A DNA stretch of 64,000 bases from Lytechinus variegatus (taxonomy: Eukaryota > Echinodermata > Echinoidea > Temnopleuroida > Toxopneustidae), in the NCBI RefSeq assembly GCF_018143015.1, contig NC_054757.1:912501-976500 (forward strand), in the 5' to 3' direction. Shown here piece after piece: positions 34,401 through 44,700 of this stretch. Position numbers and translations under genes: made by a program. Every line of letters starts with the position of its first letter. Position 1 is the stretch's first letter. Below the pieces are notes generated by a model. That model searched no databases and had not been told where the DNA came from. It saw only the letters and a list, made by a program, of their open reading frames with translations.

Positions 34401-36090
34401 ATGGCAGATGAGGGTCGCTAGTCATAATAGTAGATGGGGTTCGCCAGTCATAATAATAGATGAGGGTCGCCAGTCATAATATTAGAAGGGGTTCGCCAGT
34501 CATAATGGCAGATGAGGGTCGCTAGTCATAATAGTAGATGGGGTTCGCCAGTCATAATAGTGGATAAGGGTCGCTATTCATAATAGTAGAAAGGGTTCGC
34601 CAGTCATAATAATGGATGAGGGTCGCCAGTCATAATAGTTGAAGGGGTACGCCAGTCATAATGGTAGATGAGGGTCGCTATTCATAATAGAAGAAAGGGT
34701 TCGCCAGTCATAATAATGGATGAGGGTCGCCATTCATAATCAAACAAGAGGGTCGCTAGTCATAATAAAGGAAGAGGGTCGCCAGTCATAAGGAGGAAAA
34801 GGGTTCGTTGATCATAAGGGTCGCCATTCATAATAGTGGATGAGGGTCGCCAGTCATAATAGTAGAAGGGGTTCGCCAGTCATAATGGTAGATGAGGGTC
34901 GTTAGTCATAATAGTAGATGGGGTTCGCCAGTCATAATAATGGATGAGGGTCGCCAGTCATAATAGTAGAAGGGGTTCGCCAGTCATAATGGTAGATGAA
35001 GGTCGCTAGTCATAATAGTAGATGGGGTTCGCCAGTCATAATAATAGATGAGGGTCGCCAGTCATAATATTAGAAGGGGTTCGCCAGTCATAATGGCAGA
35101 TGAGGGTCGCTAGTCATAATAGTAGATGGGGTTCGCCAGTCATAATAGTGGATGAGGGTCGCTATTCATAATAGTAGAAAGGGTTCGCCAGTCATAATAA
35201 TGGATGAGGGTCGCCAGTCATAATAGTTGAAGGGGTACGCCAGTCATAATGGTAGATGAGGGTCGCTATTCATAATAGAAGAAAGGGTTCGCCAGTCATA
35301 ATAATGGATGAGGGTCGCCATTCATAATCAAACAAGAGGGTCGCTAGTCATAATAAAGGAAGAGGGTCGCCAGTCATAAGGAGGAAAAGGGTTCGTTGAT
35401 CATAAGGGTCGCCATTCATAATAGTGGATGAGGGTCGCCAGTCATAATAGTAGAAGGGGTTCGCCAGTCATAATGGTAGATGAGGGTCGTTAGTCATAAT
35501 AGTAGATGGGGTTCGCCAGTCATAATAATGGATGAGGGTCGCCAGTCATAATAGTAGAAGGGGTTCGCCAGTCATAATGGTAGATGAGGGTCGCTAGTCA
35601 TAATAGTAGATGGGGTTCGCCAGTCATAATGGTGGATAAGGGTCGCTATTCATAATAGTAGAAAGGGTTCGCCAGTCATAATAATGGTCGCCAGTCATAA
35701 TAGGAGAAAGGGTTCGCCAGTCATAATGGTAGATGAGGGTCGCTAGTCATAATAGTAGATGGGGTTCGCCAGTCATAATAATGGATGAGGGTCGCCAGTC
35801 ATAATAGTACATTGTAAAAAATTAGGTGCTAATTTAGCGCTTACAGTGATTGTATAGTGATCGCACTGGGAGTGCTGGTTTTCTAGTTTAAATTTGAACT
35901 AGAAAATCAGCACTAGTAGTGCAGTCACTATACAAGCACTGTAAGTGCTGAATTAGCAATTAATTTTTACAGTGTAGTAGGGGTTTGCTAGTCATACTAG
36001 TAGATGAGGGTCGCTAGTCTTATTATTTGAAGAGGGTCGCTAACCATGATAGTGGATGGGGTTCGCCCGTCAGTAGAAGGGAACTTTGCT
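31435..36090 (+). repeat. Left foldback arm: ~26/52-bp tandem array
   Basis: The monomer is about 26 bases with core TTCGCCAGTCATAATAGTAG; two alternating versions (GGGTCGCC...AGAA, 24 bases, and GGGGTTCGCC...ATGA, 28 bases) make a 52-base dimer. A marker block with ATAATCAAACAAGAGGG recurs near 31,578, 33,215, 34,738 and 35,328, showing higher-order duplication. The outer 140 bases and the inner ~110 bases (after 35,976) are more divergent than the middle. A MITE sits at 35,810-35,974. Stops occur in every unit, so it is noncoding. Confidence 0.93.
35810..35974. mobile_element. TA-flanked palindromic MITE inside the left arm (165 bp)
   Basis: CATTGTAAAAAATTAGGTGC at the left pairs with TTAGCAATTAATTTTTACAGTG at the right; the centre TTTCTAGTTTAAATTTGAACTAGAAAA continues the palindrome. 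TA flanks both ends, and removing the element plus one TA restores a normal array unit. It therefore inserted after that part of the array existed. Confidence 0.85.
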
Positions 36091-36159
36091 ACATAATAGC
36101 TGAGGTGGGCGCAAAGCGTGAGAACACAAAAAAATGTGATTTTCAAGCCTAATATGTAT

Positions 36160-36490
36160 TATATTGTAGTTCAAAAAGGGTATTTAATTTCGAATAAGAG
36201 CACATTTTTATTTTGAAAAATGGGATTTTTTTTAAATCATAACCAGCAGGAGCTATTAAAAATGACACCCTTTAGAAAGATAAATTATCTCATGTTATTG
36301 ACATTACTTTTGTGACCATCCTGAAATGTTTTGTTGGACTTCAAGAACAGTATTTAGTTTTGAAAAAAGAGCACATTTCATTTTGCCAAAAGGCTTTTTC
36401 CTTTTGAAAAAGGGCATTTTTTTTACCTACGGCGATTTTTTTTTCATCATAACCAGCAGAAGTTGTTAGAAATGACACCCTCCCCTAAAA
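36160..36490. repeat. Direct repeat of ~190-bp blocks at loop start
   Basis: AGAGCACATTT(T/C)ATTTTG followed by CATAACCAGCAG(G/A)AG and AAATGACACCC occurs twice (near 36,197-36,270 and 36,368-36,480). Function unknown. Confidence 0.5.
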
Positions 36491-36739
36491 AAAATCAAAT
36501 TATCTTTAGGCGAAAAGGTGTAGATTGTGAATGATTCCAATAACAAGGAAATCTTCTTTGAATATATGCATTTAAGATAGTGTTGACCTAAACCTGTACC
36601 ACAGTATTTTCTAAAAGCCTTTTTTTAATAGAGGTTTTTTTTTAAGAAAAATGTCTTTTCTATCTATATTATACTTTTTTTTAGTTGATGTTGAATATGA
36701 TATGAGCATGAAATTATTCCTTCATATTATATATTTCAT

Positions 36740-37229
36740 TTTTTGAAAAGGAAAAAAAACAAATATTCATTGTTTACAGGAGACTCATTTTGTAAAGGAT
36801 TTGGAAGAAAGCATCTTAAAGGAGTGGGAGGAAGGTTTTTTTCTCATATATATCATCTAATGCAATGCTATATTATTTGATAAAAACATACAACTTGTTA
36901 TTAAGAGAGTAAAATGCGACACTGATGGAAAGTATGTTCCTTATTTCATTGATTTCATTGTATGGGCAAAATGACCCTAAATTTTTTAGATGTATTGAAA
37001 GTATCTTATTGGACTATGATGATCCTCATAAAATCCTATGTGGTGATTGGAACCTGGTCCAAAGTTTTGAGTCAGTGAGTTAATTTAGTTGATCCATGGC
37101 GTCAGTTAAATCCAAATCCAAAATGTTATACTTGGAGACAGCCCACACCATTGAAGCAAAGTAGAAAACATTATTTTTTGATATCTTCAGATATTATTTC
37201 TTTGGTTAGAAAATGTGATATTTTTATTT
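36740..37229 (+). mobile_element. L1/Tx1-like LINE, endonuclease part 1
   Basis: Plus-strand frames show NIHCLQETHF (the catalytic Gln-Glu-Thr-His block of APE-type endonucleases) near 36,762, CGDWNLV (GDFN-like block) near 37,039, and TWRQPTPLKQSR-like residues near 37,133. Frames change along the stretch, so it is a decayed copy. It is interrupted by a SINE at about 37,230-37,434. Confidence 0.7.
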
Positions 37230-37434
37230 TTTTTTTTTTTATTTTTTTTTAAACAAGTGCACACCTAGTTACCAATAATGCATACAGCATTTCCATTTAT
37301 TTGAAAGCAGGATAAAAGAGCATTGTAGATTAAATGCCTTGCTCACGGGCATAGCTGCTGCGGCCGGGGATCGAACCCCGGACTTTCCATGTATAGCCAG
37401 GCGCCTTAGACCACTCGGCCACGGCACCTCCACG
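37230..37434 (-). mobile_element. tRNA-derived SINE in LINE, Leu/Ser-like head
   Basis: The minus strand starts near 37,430 with GCCGTGGCCGAGTGGTCTAA (A box) and CCGGGGTTCGATCCCCGG (B box inside a T-arm hairpin), then CAGCTATGCCCGTGAGCAAG and an A-rich tail (T-rich at 37,220-37,252 on plus). The head looks like a type II tRNA, but the 3' acceptor strand is missing, so it is a SINE. GATAT on both sides (about 37,207 and 37,434) may be the target duplication. Confidence 0.78.
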
Positions 37435-37611
37435 ATATCCTAAATATTGATTTAGGATATCGTACCGATCACACAATGATCAGTTTAGAGATTGTGTTAG
37501 CTAAATGTTTTTACAGTATCTTGATATTGTCTTCATGGTAAAGCTTTTGAAACTGTTAGAAAAGAGAAACTCAGATTTATTATTGATTATCAGTTGTTTT
37601 TTTATACACTG
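37435..37611 (+). mobile_element. L1/Tx1-like LINE, endonuclease part 2
   Basis: The frame continues after the SINE with DILNIDLGYRTDHTMISLEI, matching the conserved GYRSDH block at the end of APE-type endonucleases. It is cut again near 37,612 by a block of DNA transposons. Confidence 0.7.
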
Positions 37612-38696
37612 TTCATAGGCGGATCTAGGGGGTCCGAGGGGCCCACCCCCCCCCCCCCATTGGCGGAGCAAAAAAAATAAAAGGGGGGAAGAAAGAAAGA
37701 AAGAAAGAGAGAAAAAAAAGAAAAAGAAGGGAAAAGAGAGGAGAAAAAAGAAGGGGAAACACAAGAAGAGGAAGACGAGTGAATAAAATAAGATGAGGGG
37801 AAGCCTAGGAAAATGATTTTTAAAATCCTTAATGTCACTATAAAAAAAAAAATCGCTTGCGCTTCTCGCTTGCATTGCATGTAAGGTGATTTACATATCA
37901 ATATGGAGATTGAAATATTAAAATTTGAAGTCAACATAGAAAACATATTTCAGCTCAGAAATCGTACTTTCATTATTTTGTTTGATTTACAAAGTGATTT
38001 TTAAAAAGTGCTCAGCAAAACTTTTTGTTTTATGGTCTGAATTTTTAAAAATTTCGGCTCGCGATTATAGCTCGCATTGATTGTTGAAAATCTATCAACT
38101 CATGCATCTTCTTCATAAATCATAAATACAAAAGTGCTTTAAATGTATAGTTTTCAGGTCATAATATTAATAGATTTCACGCTCTCACATTAGGCTTATT
38201 AGGTTAATAAATAAGATATTAATTTAAGAATCAAATTGTCCCTTTTTTTCTTATAGTCATAATTTTCATATGATGACACAATGCTCTTGGAATGTCCTGG
38301 TCCTATGTCAAAACTCAAAGTAATAATAATGAAACTTTTGAATGAAATTAAAATAATGAAACTCTTTTTTTTAAATCTCATCCATATCCACCTCACAATT
38401 TTTCCTACAAAGTGCTTGAAATACAGAGCTTAAATTGACCCTTTTCAGATCGGAATATCAAATGTTTTAAGCTCGCGCTTCGCGCTCACACTTTATCGAT
38501 TTTAACGATGACAAAAGGTATTTAGAATGCCCACTCAGATTCTAGGTCTAAATCTGAAAGAAATCATTATCCAGTTTTATTCCACAATATAAAAAAAATT
38601 GTGCTCGCGCTTTGCGCTCAATGTAGAAAGATATCCAATTACTCATCCTTTTCATGATTTACAAAACATGAATGGAGTGTCCCGTTTTTAGGTGTA

Positions 38697-39012
38697 AACA
38701 GCGGCGTAACAGGGGTCGGTGGCCAAGGGGAGGGGGGGGGGGGGCAAGAGACAAAAATTTCCCGGTCATATCATGGAATAAACAGGCGCAATGGTGTAAT
38801 TAGGCGACGATTTCGAAAGGGCAAGACATTGTGTATCAGGCAGAATTTATCTTTAAAAAAAAGTTGCGAGAGAGCGATGCGAGCGAGCAAAAATTTTGAC
38901 ATTTTTAATACAAAAATCCAATTTTGTGATAGATTTTGACATGATATCCAGAGAATATATTTCACTCTTCTCTCTTTCCATCCCTTTTTTGTGATCTGTA
39001 CGCCACTGTTAA
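38697..39012. mobile_element. hAT-like MITE with CAGCGGCGTAACAG / CTGTACGCCACTG ends
   Basis: The ends are inverted partners and match the CAGTGGCGTA class of hAT termini. The target duplication is not clean (GTAAACAG against GTTAACAG is one possibility). Confidence 0.5.
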
Positions 39013-40122
39013 CAGGATTATTTGCGGCAGTAGCGTGCAGAGTAAACAAAACCAAAATCAAGGGGCGCAGTATGGCGCATGTGCTAAAAAAGCTGCTTAA
39101 TATAAGTCCCGAGCGAGCGAAGCGAGAAAAAAATCACCTTTTCATGAGAATCTAAATTTGAGATATCTTTTTTTACATGGTAAAACTTTTGGGGACCATG
39201 GCCCAACCCTTCCATACTCATATACGGCAGTGCTATGCGTTTGGGGTCTGGGGCGGAGCCCCCGGAACTTCTTGATATCAAAGCCATTTAAACCTCGCAG
39301 ATTGCCGCTATTTAATCAAATTGCGGGTATATACAGAATATAGCTTTTACACAACACATTTATTCAACCCAGTTGAACCAAATATTTTGAGGGGGCAAAA
39401 CATAGCAATGTGGGGGGAAGTCGCCAGCGAGCAAGCGAGCTGGAAAAAAAATGCCTATTGAAATTAAATTCTAATTATGTGATAGATTTCTCCATTATAT
39501 TGAGCAAATAACACATTTCATTGTTTCCATTAATTTCATTATACGTTGTCTCCCATAAATTCTTTAATTTCCTCTTGGGTGTTGAACCAAGACCCCCCCC
39601 CCTGCGCCTGTACGCCAGTGATTGAAAGTAAAGCTTAATGTAGGAAGGGTCCCTAAAGGGGGGGGGGCGTAATAGAGCCATTTGAAGGTCATAGATGAAG
39701 AGCCCCTACTGCTTGGGGTCTGGGGCAAAGCCCCGGTAGCTTTTTTTGCATAAAATTTAGCAAGCTAATAGCACAATGTTGTATGCAGTTCCTCTTTCTT
39801 CTCGCTCTTTATTTTCTATCCTCGTCAGCCCGGTCGTGTTATTAAGTTTTTATTTCTTGTCCCTTTTCTTTGTTTTCCAATTTAGCTTTTGACTAATTCC
39901 ATTCTACCTTCATTTCCCGCTATTGTTTGCCATCTTTTAATTTATTTCCCATCATGCTATTGCACTATATAGGTCTATTTCAGAATGATTTGTTCTTTCT
40001 CAAATGTTTTTCTTTCGTTCTTCCCGCTTTCCTTCCTTTTCCATTTCAAAAAATATATTTTTCCTTGTTTTCTTTTTAATATATTATATTAACAATTTCT
40101 GCTCGCGCTTTGCGCTCGCTAT

Positions 40123-40540
40123 ATTAAAGGAAACCAATACCCAAGAAGAAAAGCAATTTTACTTGAAAGAGTAAAATGAAAGGATCAATTTAAAAAAAGT
40201 TTCATCAAAATCGGTTATGAAATAAGCAAGTTATGGGAGTTTGAAAACTCTTGTTGTACTTTCTAAGGGCATCCTTAAATTGGCAAACGTGCTTCAATAT
40301 GGCTGATTTTGTGGACAACTCTCCATTTGTTTTGTACACAAATTTTCAGATTTTCCTCATTATCTTTCAAGTTGCATCTTGCCTCCTTCTGAGCACAACA
40401 TATGTCATGGGAAAATATAATCCACACCATATATGTCAAGGTCAGGAGGTGATAATGTGAAATATGTAAAATAAAGGGGAAAATCTGAAAATATGTGTAC
40501 AAAACAAATGGAGAGTTGTCCACAAAATCAGCCATTCAGT
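40123..40540. mobile_element. Foldback MITE (~0.4 kb)
   Basis: ATATGGCTGATTTTGTGGACAACTCTCC near 40,298 is matched in reverse complement by GGAGAGTTGTCCACAAAATCAGCC near 40,510; TTTTGTACACA, CAGATTTTCC and CATATATGTCA also pair around a centre near 40,410. The outer left part (AAATCGGTTATGAAATAAGC) resembles the MITE at 53,750-54,170. Confidence 0.7.
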
Positions 40541-40797
40541 CATTTCTGCTCGCGCTTCATTCATTTATTCATTTGCATGCACATCTTTTTCAGAAAAAAT
40601 ACAAAGGATTTCCAAAAAATTAGCTCGCGCTTCGTGCTCACATTATATAAATAAAGATGATATTGTCTATAAATGTTTATTCATAGGAATAAAGCTAAGA
40701 AGTGAGTATTAGGATTACCCCTTCAAAGAAACCAAAAATTATCTTCGAGTGGCCGATCGGGGAAAATATGTCTGAAAAAAATTCCGCCCCCCCCCAT

Positions 40798-41769
40798 TCA
40801 ACATTTGTTGAATTGATTCATGATAATGGTACAGTATTGCAAGAACAAACAGACATCTTAAGAGAAATTGGGTCATATAATGAACAGTTATATAAATATC
40901 ATGGAAATAGTGATGCTGAAGAACCTTTTTTTATCTTATTAGAGAAGAGAGTTTCCATAGTCTTACAGAGGAAGACGATTCTTCTTTAGAAGGAGAAATA
41001 TCTTACAGTGAAGTTGATTTTGCATTAAAAAAATATGAAAAATAATAAGCCTCCTGGACGAGATGGATTTACAACTGATTTTTTTAAAGCATTCTTTCAG
41101 GACTTAGGTATATTCTTGGTACGAAGTATGAATTTTGCTTATATTTCTGGAAAATTATCCATCTCACAAACAATAATGGCTTGATAACATTAATTCCTTA
41201 AGGTGACAAAGTAAGACATTTCATCAAAAATTGGAGATCAATTTCATTGTTGAATGTTGTTTGTAAACTGTTGTAAAGTTGTATTGCTCACAGACTTTAA
41301 AAAGTATTACCATATAATTATTCATGTTAATCAATCAGGATTCTTGTCTGGACGATTTATTGGTGAAAATAGGAAAATTTTGTATTATTTGTGTATATGG
41401 AGAAGAAACTTATTCCTGATTTCTGATTTTTCATGATTTTTTGTTTAAAACGCTTTCCATTTTTAAATTTGGCAAATCTTTCATGACATGAATAAAAAAT
41501 ACTTGATCAGAATGCATTTTCTAGTGTTATAGTCAATGGGCAAATGACATTAAGATTCGTTTTTGTTAAGCGCTAAAAGTCTTGGGTTGTTAATTCGAAA
41601 TTCACACTCTGCCAAACGAATTTATGTTGGCTTAAAAGAATACAAAGTTCTTTAAAATGCGGATGACACAGTTTTATTTCTCAATGGTGCAGCTGCCAGT
41701 TTCTGTAATGTACTAAATATTTTGGATTCATTTGCTAAATGTAGTGGGTTGAAGATCAATACGCAAAAT
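40798..41769 (+). mobile_element. L1/Tx1-like LINE, linker and reverse transcriptase (decayed)
   Basis: In order: ELIHDNGTVLQEQTDILREIGSY near 40,815; NNKPPGRDGFTTDFFKAFF near 41,041; a GKLSISQ-type block near 41,150; NQSGFLSGRFIGEN near 41,330; NADDTVLFLN near 41,656 (the YADD catalytic block with Tyr replaced by Asn); CSGLKIN near 41,745. These are the conserved blocks of L1/Tx1-clade LINEs. Several frame changes and stops show it is dead. It ends abruptly where the right foldback arm begins, so the RT thumb and C-terminus are missing. Confidence 0.82.
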
Positions 41770-44700
41770 CTACCATCTACCTCAGCTACCATTTTGACTG
41801 GCGAACCCCTTCTACTATTATGAAAATCGACCCCCATCTACTATTATGAGTGGCGAACCCTTTCTTCTATTATGACTGGCGACCCTCATCTACCATTATG
41901 ACTGGCGAACCCCTTCTACTTTTATGAATAGCGACCCTCATCTACCATTATGACTGGCGAACCCCTTCTACTTTTATGTCTGGCGAACCCCTTTTAGTAT
42001 TATGACTGGCGACCCTCATCCATTATTATGACTGGCGAACCCTTTCTCCTATTATGACTGGCGACCCTCATCCATTATTATGACTGGCAAACCCTTTCTA
42101 CTATTATGAATAGCGACCCTCATCTACCATTATGACTTGCGAACCCCTTCTACTATTATGACTAGCGAACCTATTTTAGTATTATGACTGGCGACCCTCA
42201 TCCATTATTATGACTGGCGAACCCTTTCTCCTATTATGACTGGCGACCCTCATCCATTATTATGACTGGCGACCCTCATCCATTATTATGACTGGCGAAC
42301 CCTTTCTACTATTATGAATAGCGACCCCCATCTACCATTATGACTTGCGAACCCCTTCTACTATTATGAATAGCGACCCTCATCTACCATTATGACTGGC
42401 GAACCCCTTCTACTATTATGAATAGCGACCCTCATCTACCATTATGACTGGCGAACCCCTTCTACTTTTATGATTGGCGAACCCCTTTTAGTATTATGAC
42501 TGGCGACCCTCATCCATTATTATGACTGGCGAACCCTTTCTCCTATTATGACTGGCGACCCTCATCCGTTATTATGACTGGCGACCCTCATCCATTATTA
42601 TGACTGACGAACCCTTTCTCCTATTATGACTGGCGACCCTCATCTACCATTATGACTGGCGAACCCCTTCTACTATTATGAATAGCGACCCTCATCTACC
42701 ATTATGACTGGCGAACCCCTTCTACTATTATGAATAGCGACCCTCATCTACCATTATGACTGGCGAACCCCTTCTACCATTATGACTGGCAACCCTCATC
42801 CATTATTATGACTGGCGAACCCTTTCTACTATTATGAATAGCGACCCTCATCTACCATTATGACTTGCGAACCCCTTCTACCATTATGACTGGCGAACCC
42901 CTTCTACGTTTATGACTGGCGAACCCTTTTTAGTATTATGACTGGCGACCCTCATCCATTATTATGACTGGCGAACCCTTTCTCCTATTATGACTGGCGA
43001 CCCTCATTCCTTATTATGACTGGCGAACCCTTTATACTATTATGAATAGCGACCCTCATCTACCATTATGACTGGCGAACCCCTTCTACTATTATGAATA
43101 GCGACTCTCATCTACCATTATGACTGGCGAACCCCTTTTACTATTATGACTGGCGACCCTGATCTATTATTATGACTGGCGAACCCTTTCTACTATTATG
43201 AATAGCGACCCTCATCTACCATTATGACTGGCGAACCCCTTCTACTTTTATGATTGGCGAACCCCTTTTAGTATTATGACTGGCGACCCTCATCCATTAT
43301 TATGACTGGCGAACCCTTTCTCCTATTATGACTGGCGACCCTCATCCGTTATTATGACTGGCGACCCTCATCCATTATTATGACTGACGAACCCTTTCTC
43401 CTATTATGACTGGCGACCCTCATCTACCATTATGACTGGCGAACCCCTTCTACTATTATGAATAGCGACCCTCATCTACCATTATGACTGGCGAACCCCT
43501 TCTACTATTATGAATAGCGACCCTCATCTACCATTATGACTGGCGAACCCCTTCTACCATTATGACTGGCGACCCTCGTCCATTATTATGACTGGCGAAC
43601 CCTTTCTACTATGATGAATAGCGACCCTCATCTACCATTATGACTTGCGAACCCCTTCTACCATTATGACTGGCGAACCCCTTCTACTTTTATGACTGGC
43701 GAACCCTTTTTAGTATTATGACTGGCGACCCTCATCCATTATTATGACTGGCGAACCCTTTCTCCTATTATGACTGGCGACCCTCATTCCTTATTATGAC
43801 TGGCGAACCCTTTCTACTATTATGAATAGCGACCCTCATCTACCATTATGACTGGCGAACCCCTTCTACTATTATGAATAGCGACTCTCATCTACCATTA
43901 TGACTGGCGAACCCCTTTTACTATTATGACTGGCGACCCTGATCTATTATTATGACTGGCGAACCCTTTCTACTATTATGAATAGCGACCATCATCTACC
44001 ATTATGACTGGCGAACCCCTTCTACTATTATGAATAGCGACCCTCATCTACCATTATGACTGGCGAACCCCTTCTACTATTATGAATAGCGACCCTCATC
44101 TACCATTATGACTGGCGAACCCCTTCTACTATTATGAATAGCGACCCTCATCTACCATTATGACTGGCGAACCCCTTCTACTTTTATGACTGGCGAACCC
44201 CTTTTAGTATTATGATTGGCGACCCTCATCCATTATTATGACTGGCGAACCCTTTCTCCTATTATGACTGGCGACCCTCATCCGTTATTATGACTGGCGA
44301 CCCTCATCCATTATTATGACTGACGAACCCTTTCTCCTATTATGACTGGCGACCCTCATCTACCATTATGACTGGCGAACCCCTTCTACTATTATGAATA
44401 GCGACCCTCATCTACCATTATGACTGGCGAACCCCTTCTACTATTATGAATAGCGACCCTCATCTACCATTATGACTGGCGAACCCCTTCTACTTTTATG
44501 ATTGGCGAACCCCTTTTATTATTATGACTGGCGACCCTCATCCATTATTATGACTGGCGACCCTCATCCATTATTATGACTGGCGAACCCTTTCTACTAT
44601 TATGAATAGCGACCCTCATCTACCATTATGACTTGCGAACCCCTTCTACCATTATGACTGGCGAACCCCTTCTACTTTTATGACTGGCGAACCCTTTTTA

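Larger units (their letters stand above)
37612..40797. mobile_element. Composite of non-autonomous DNA transposons inside the LINE
   Basis: Starts CATAGGCGGATCTAGGGGG and ends near CCGCCCCCCCCCATTC, resembling the ends of the 26,707-27,815 family; the penultimate segment AGGATTACCCCTTCAAAGAAACCAA also matches that family's right subterminal region. It contains scattered GCTCGCGCTTCGCGCTC units (37,854, 38,470, 38,603, 40,100, 40,546, 40,622), two GGGGTCTGGGGC(G/A)(G/A)AGCCCC words, and nested elements. No gene seen. Boundaries are approximate. Confidence 0.6.

Noticed and set aside
31600-35800. CRISPR-like array of regular repeats
   Set aside because: Units are contiguous ~26/52-bp tandem repeats with no unique spacers, in a eukaryotic genome with spliced genes, and mirrored by an inverted arm.
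37345-37430. A tRNA-Leu/Ser-like gene on the minus strand
   Set aside because: A and B boxes are good, but the 3' acceptor strand is missing and a SINE body with an A-rich tail follows; called a SINE.
40702-40989. 95-codon frame as a host gene
   Set aside because: Its second half matches the linker region of L1/Tx1-like LINE ORF2 and its first half is transposon sequence; it belongs to the LINE.
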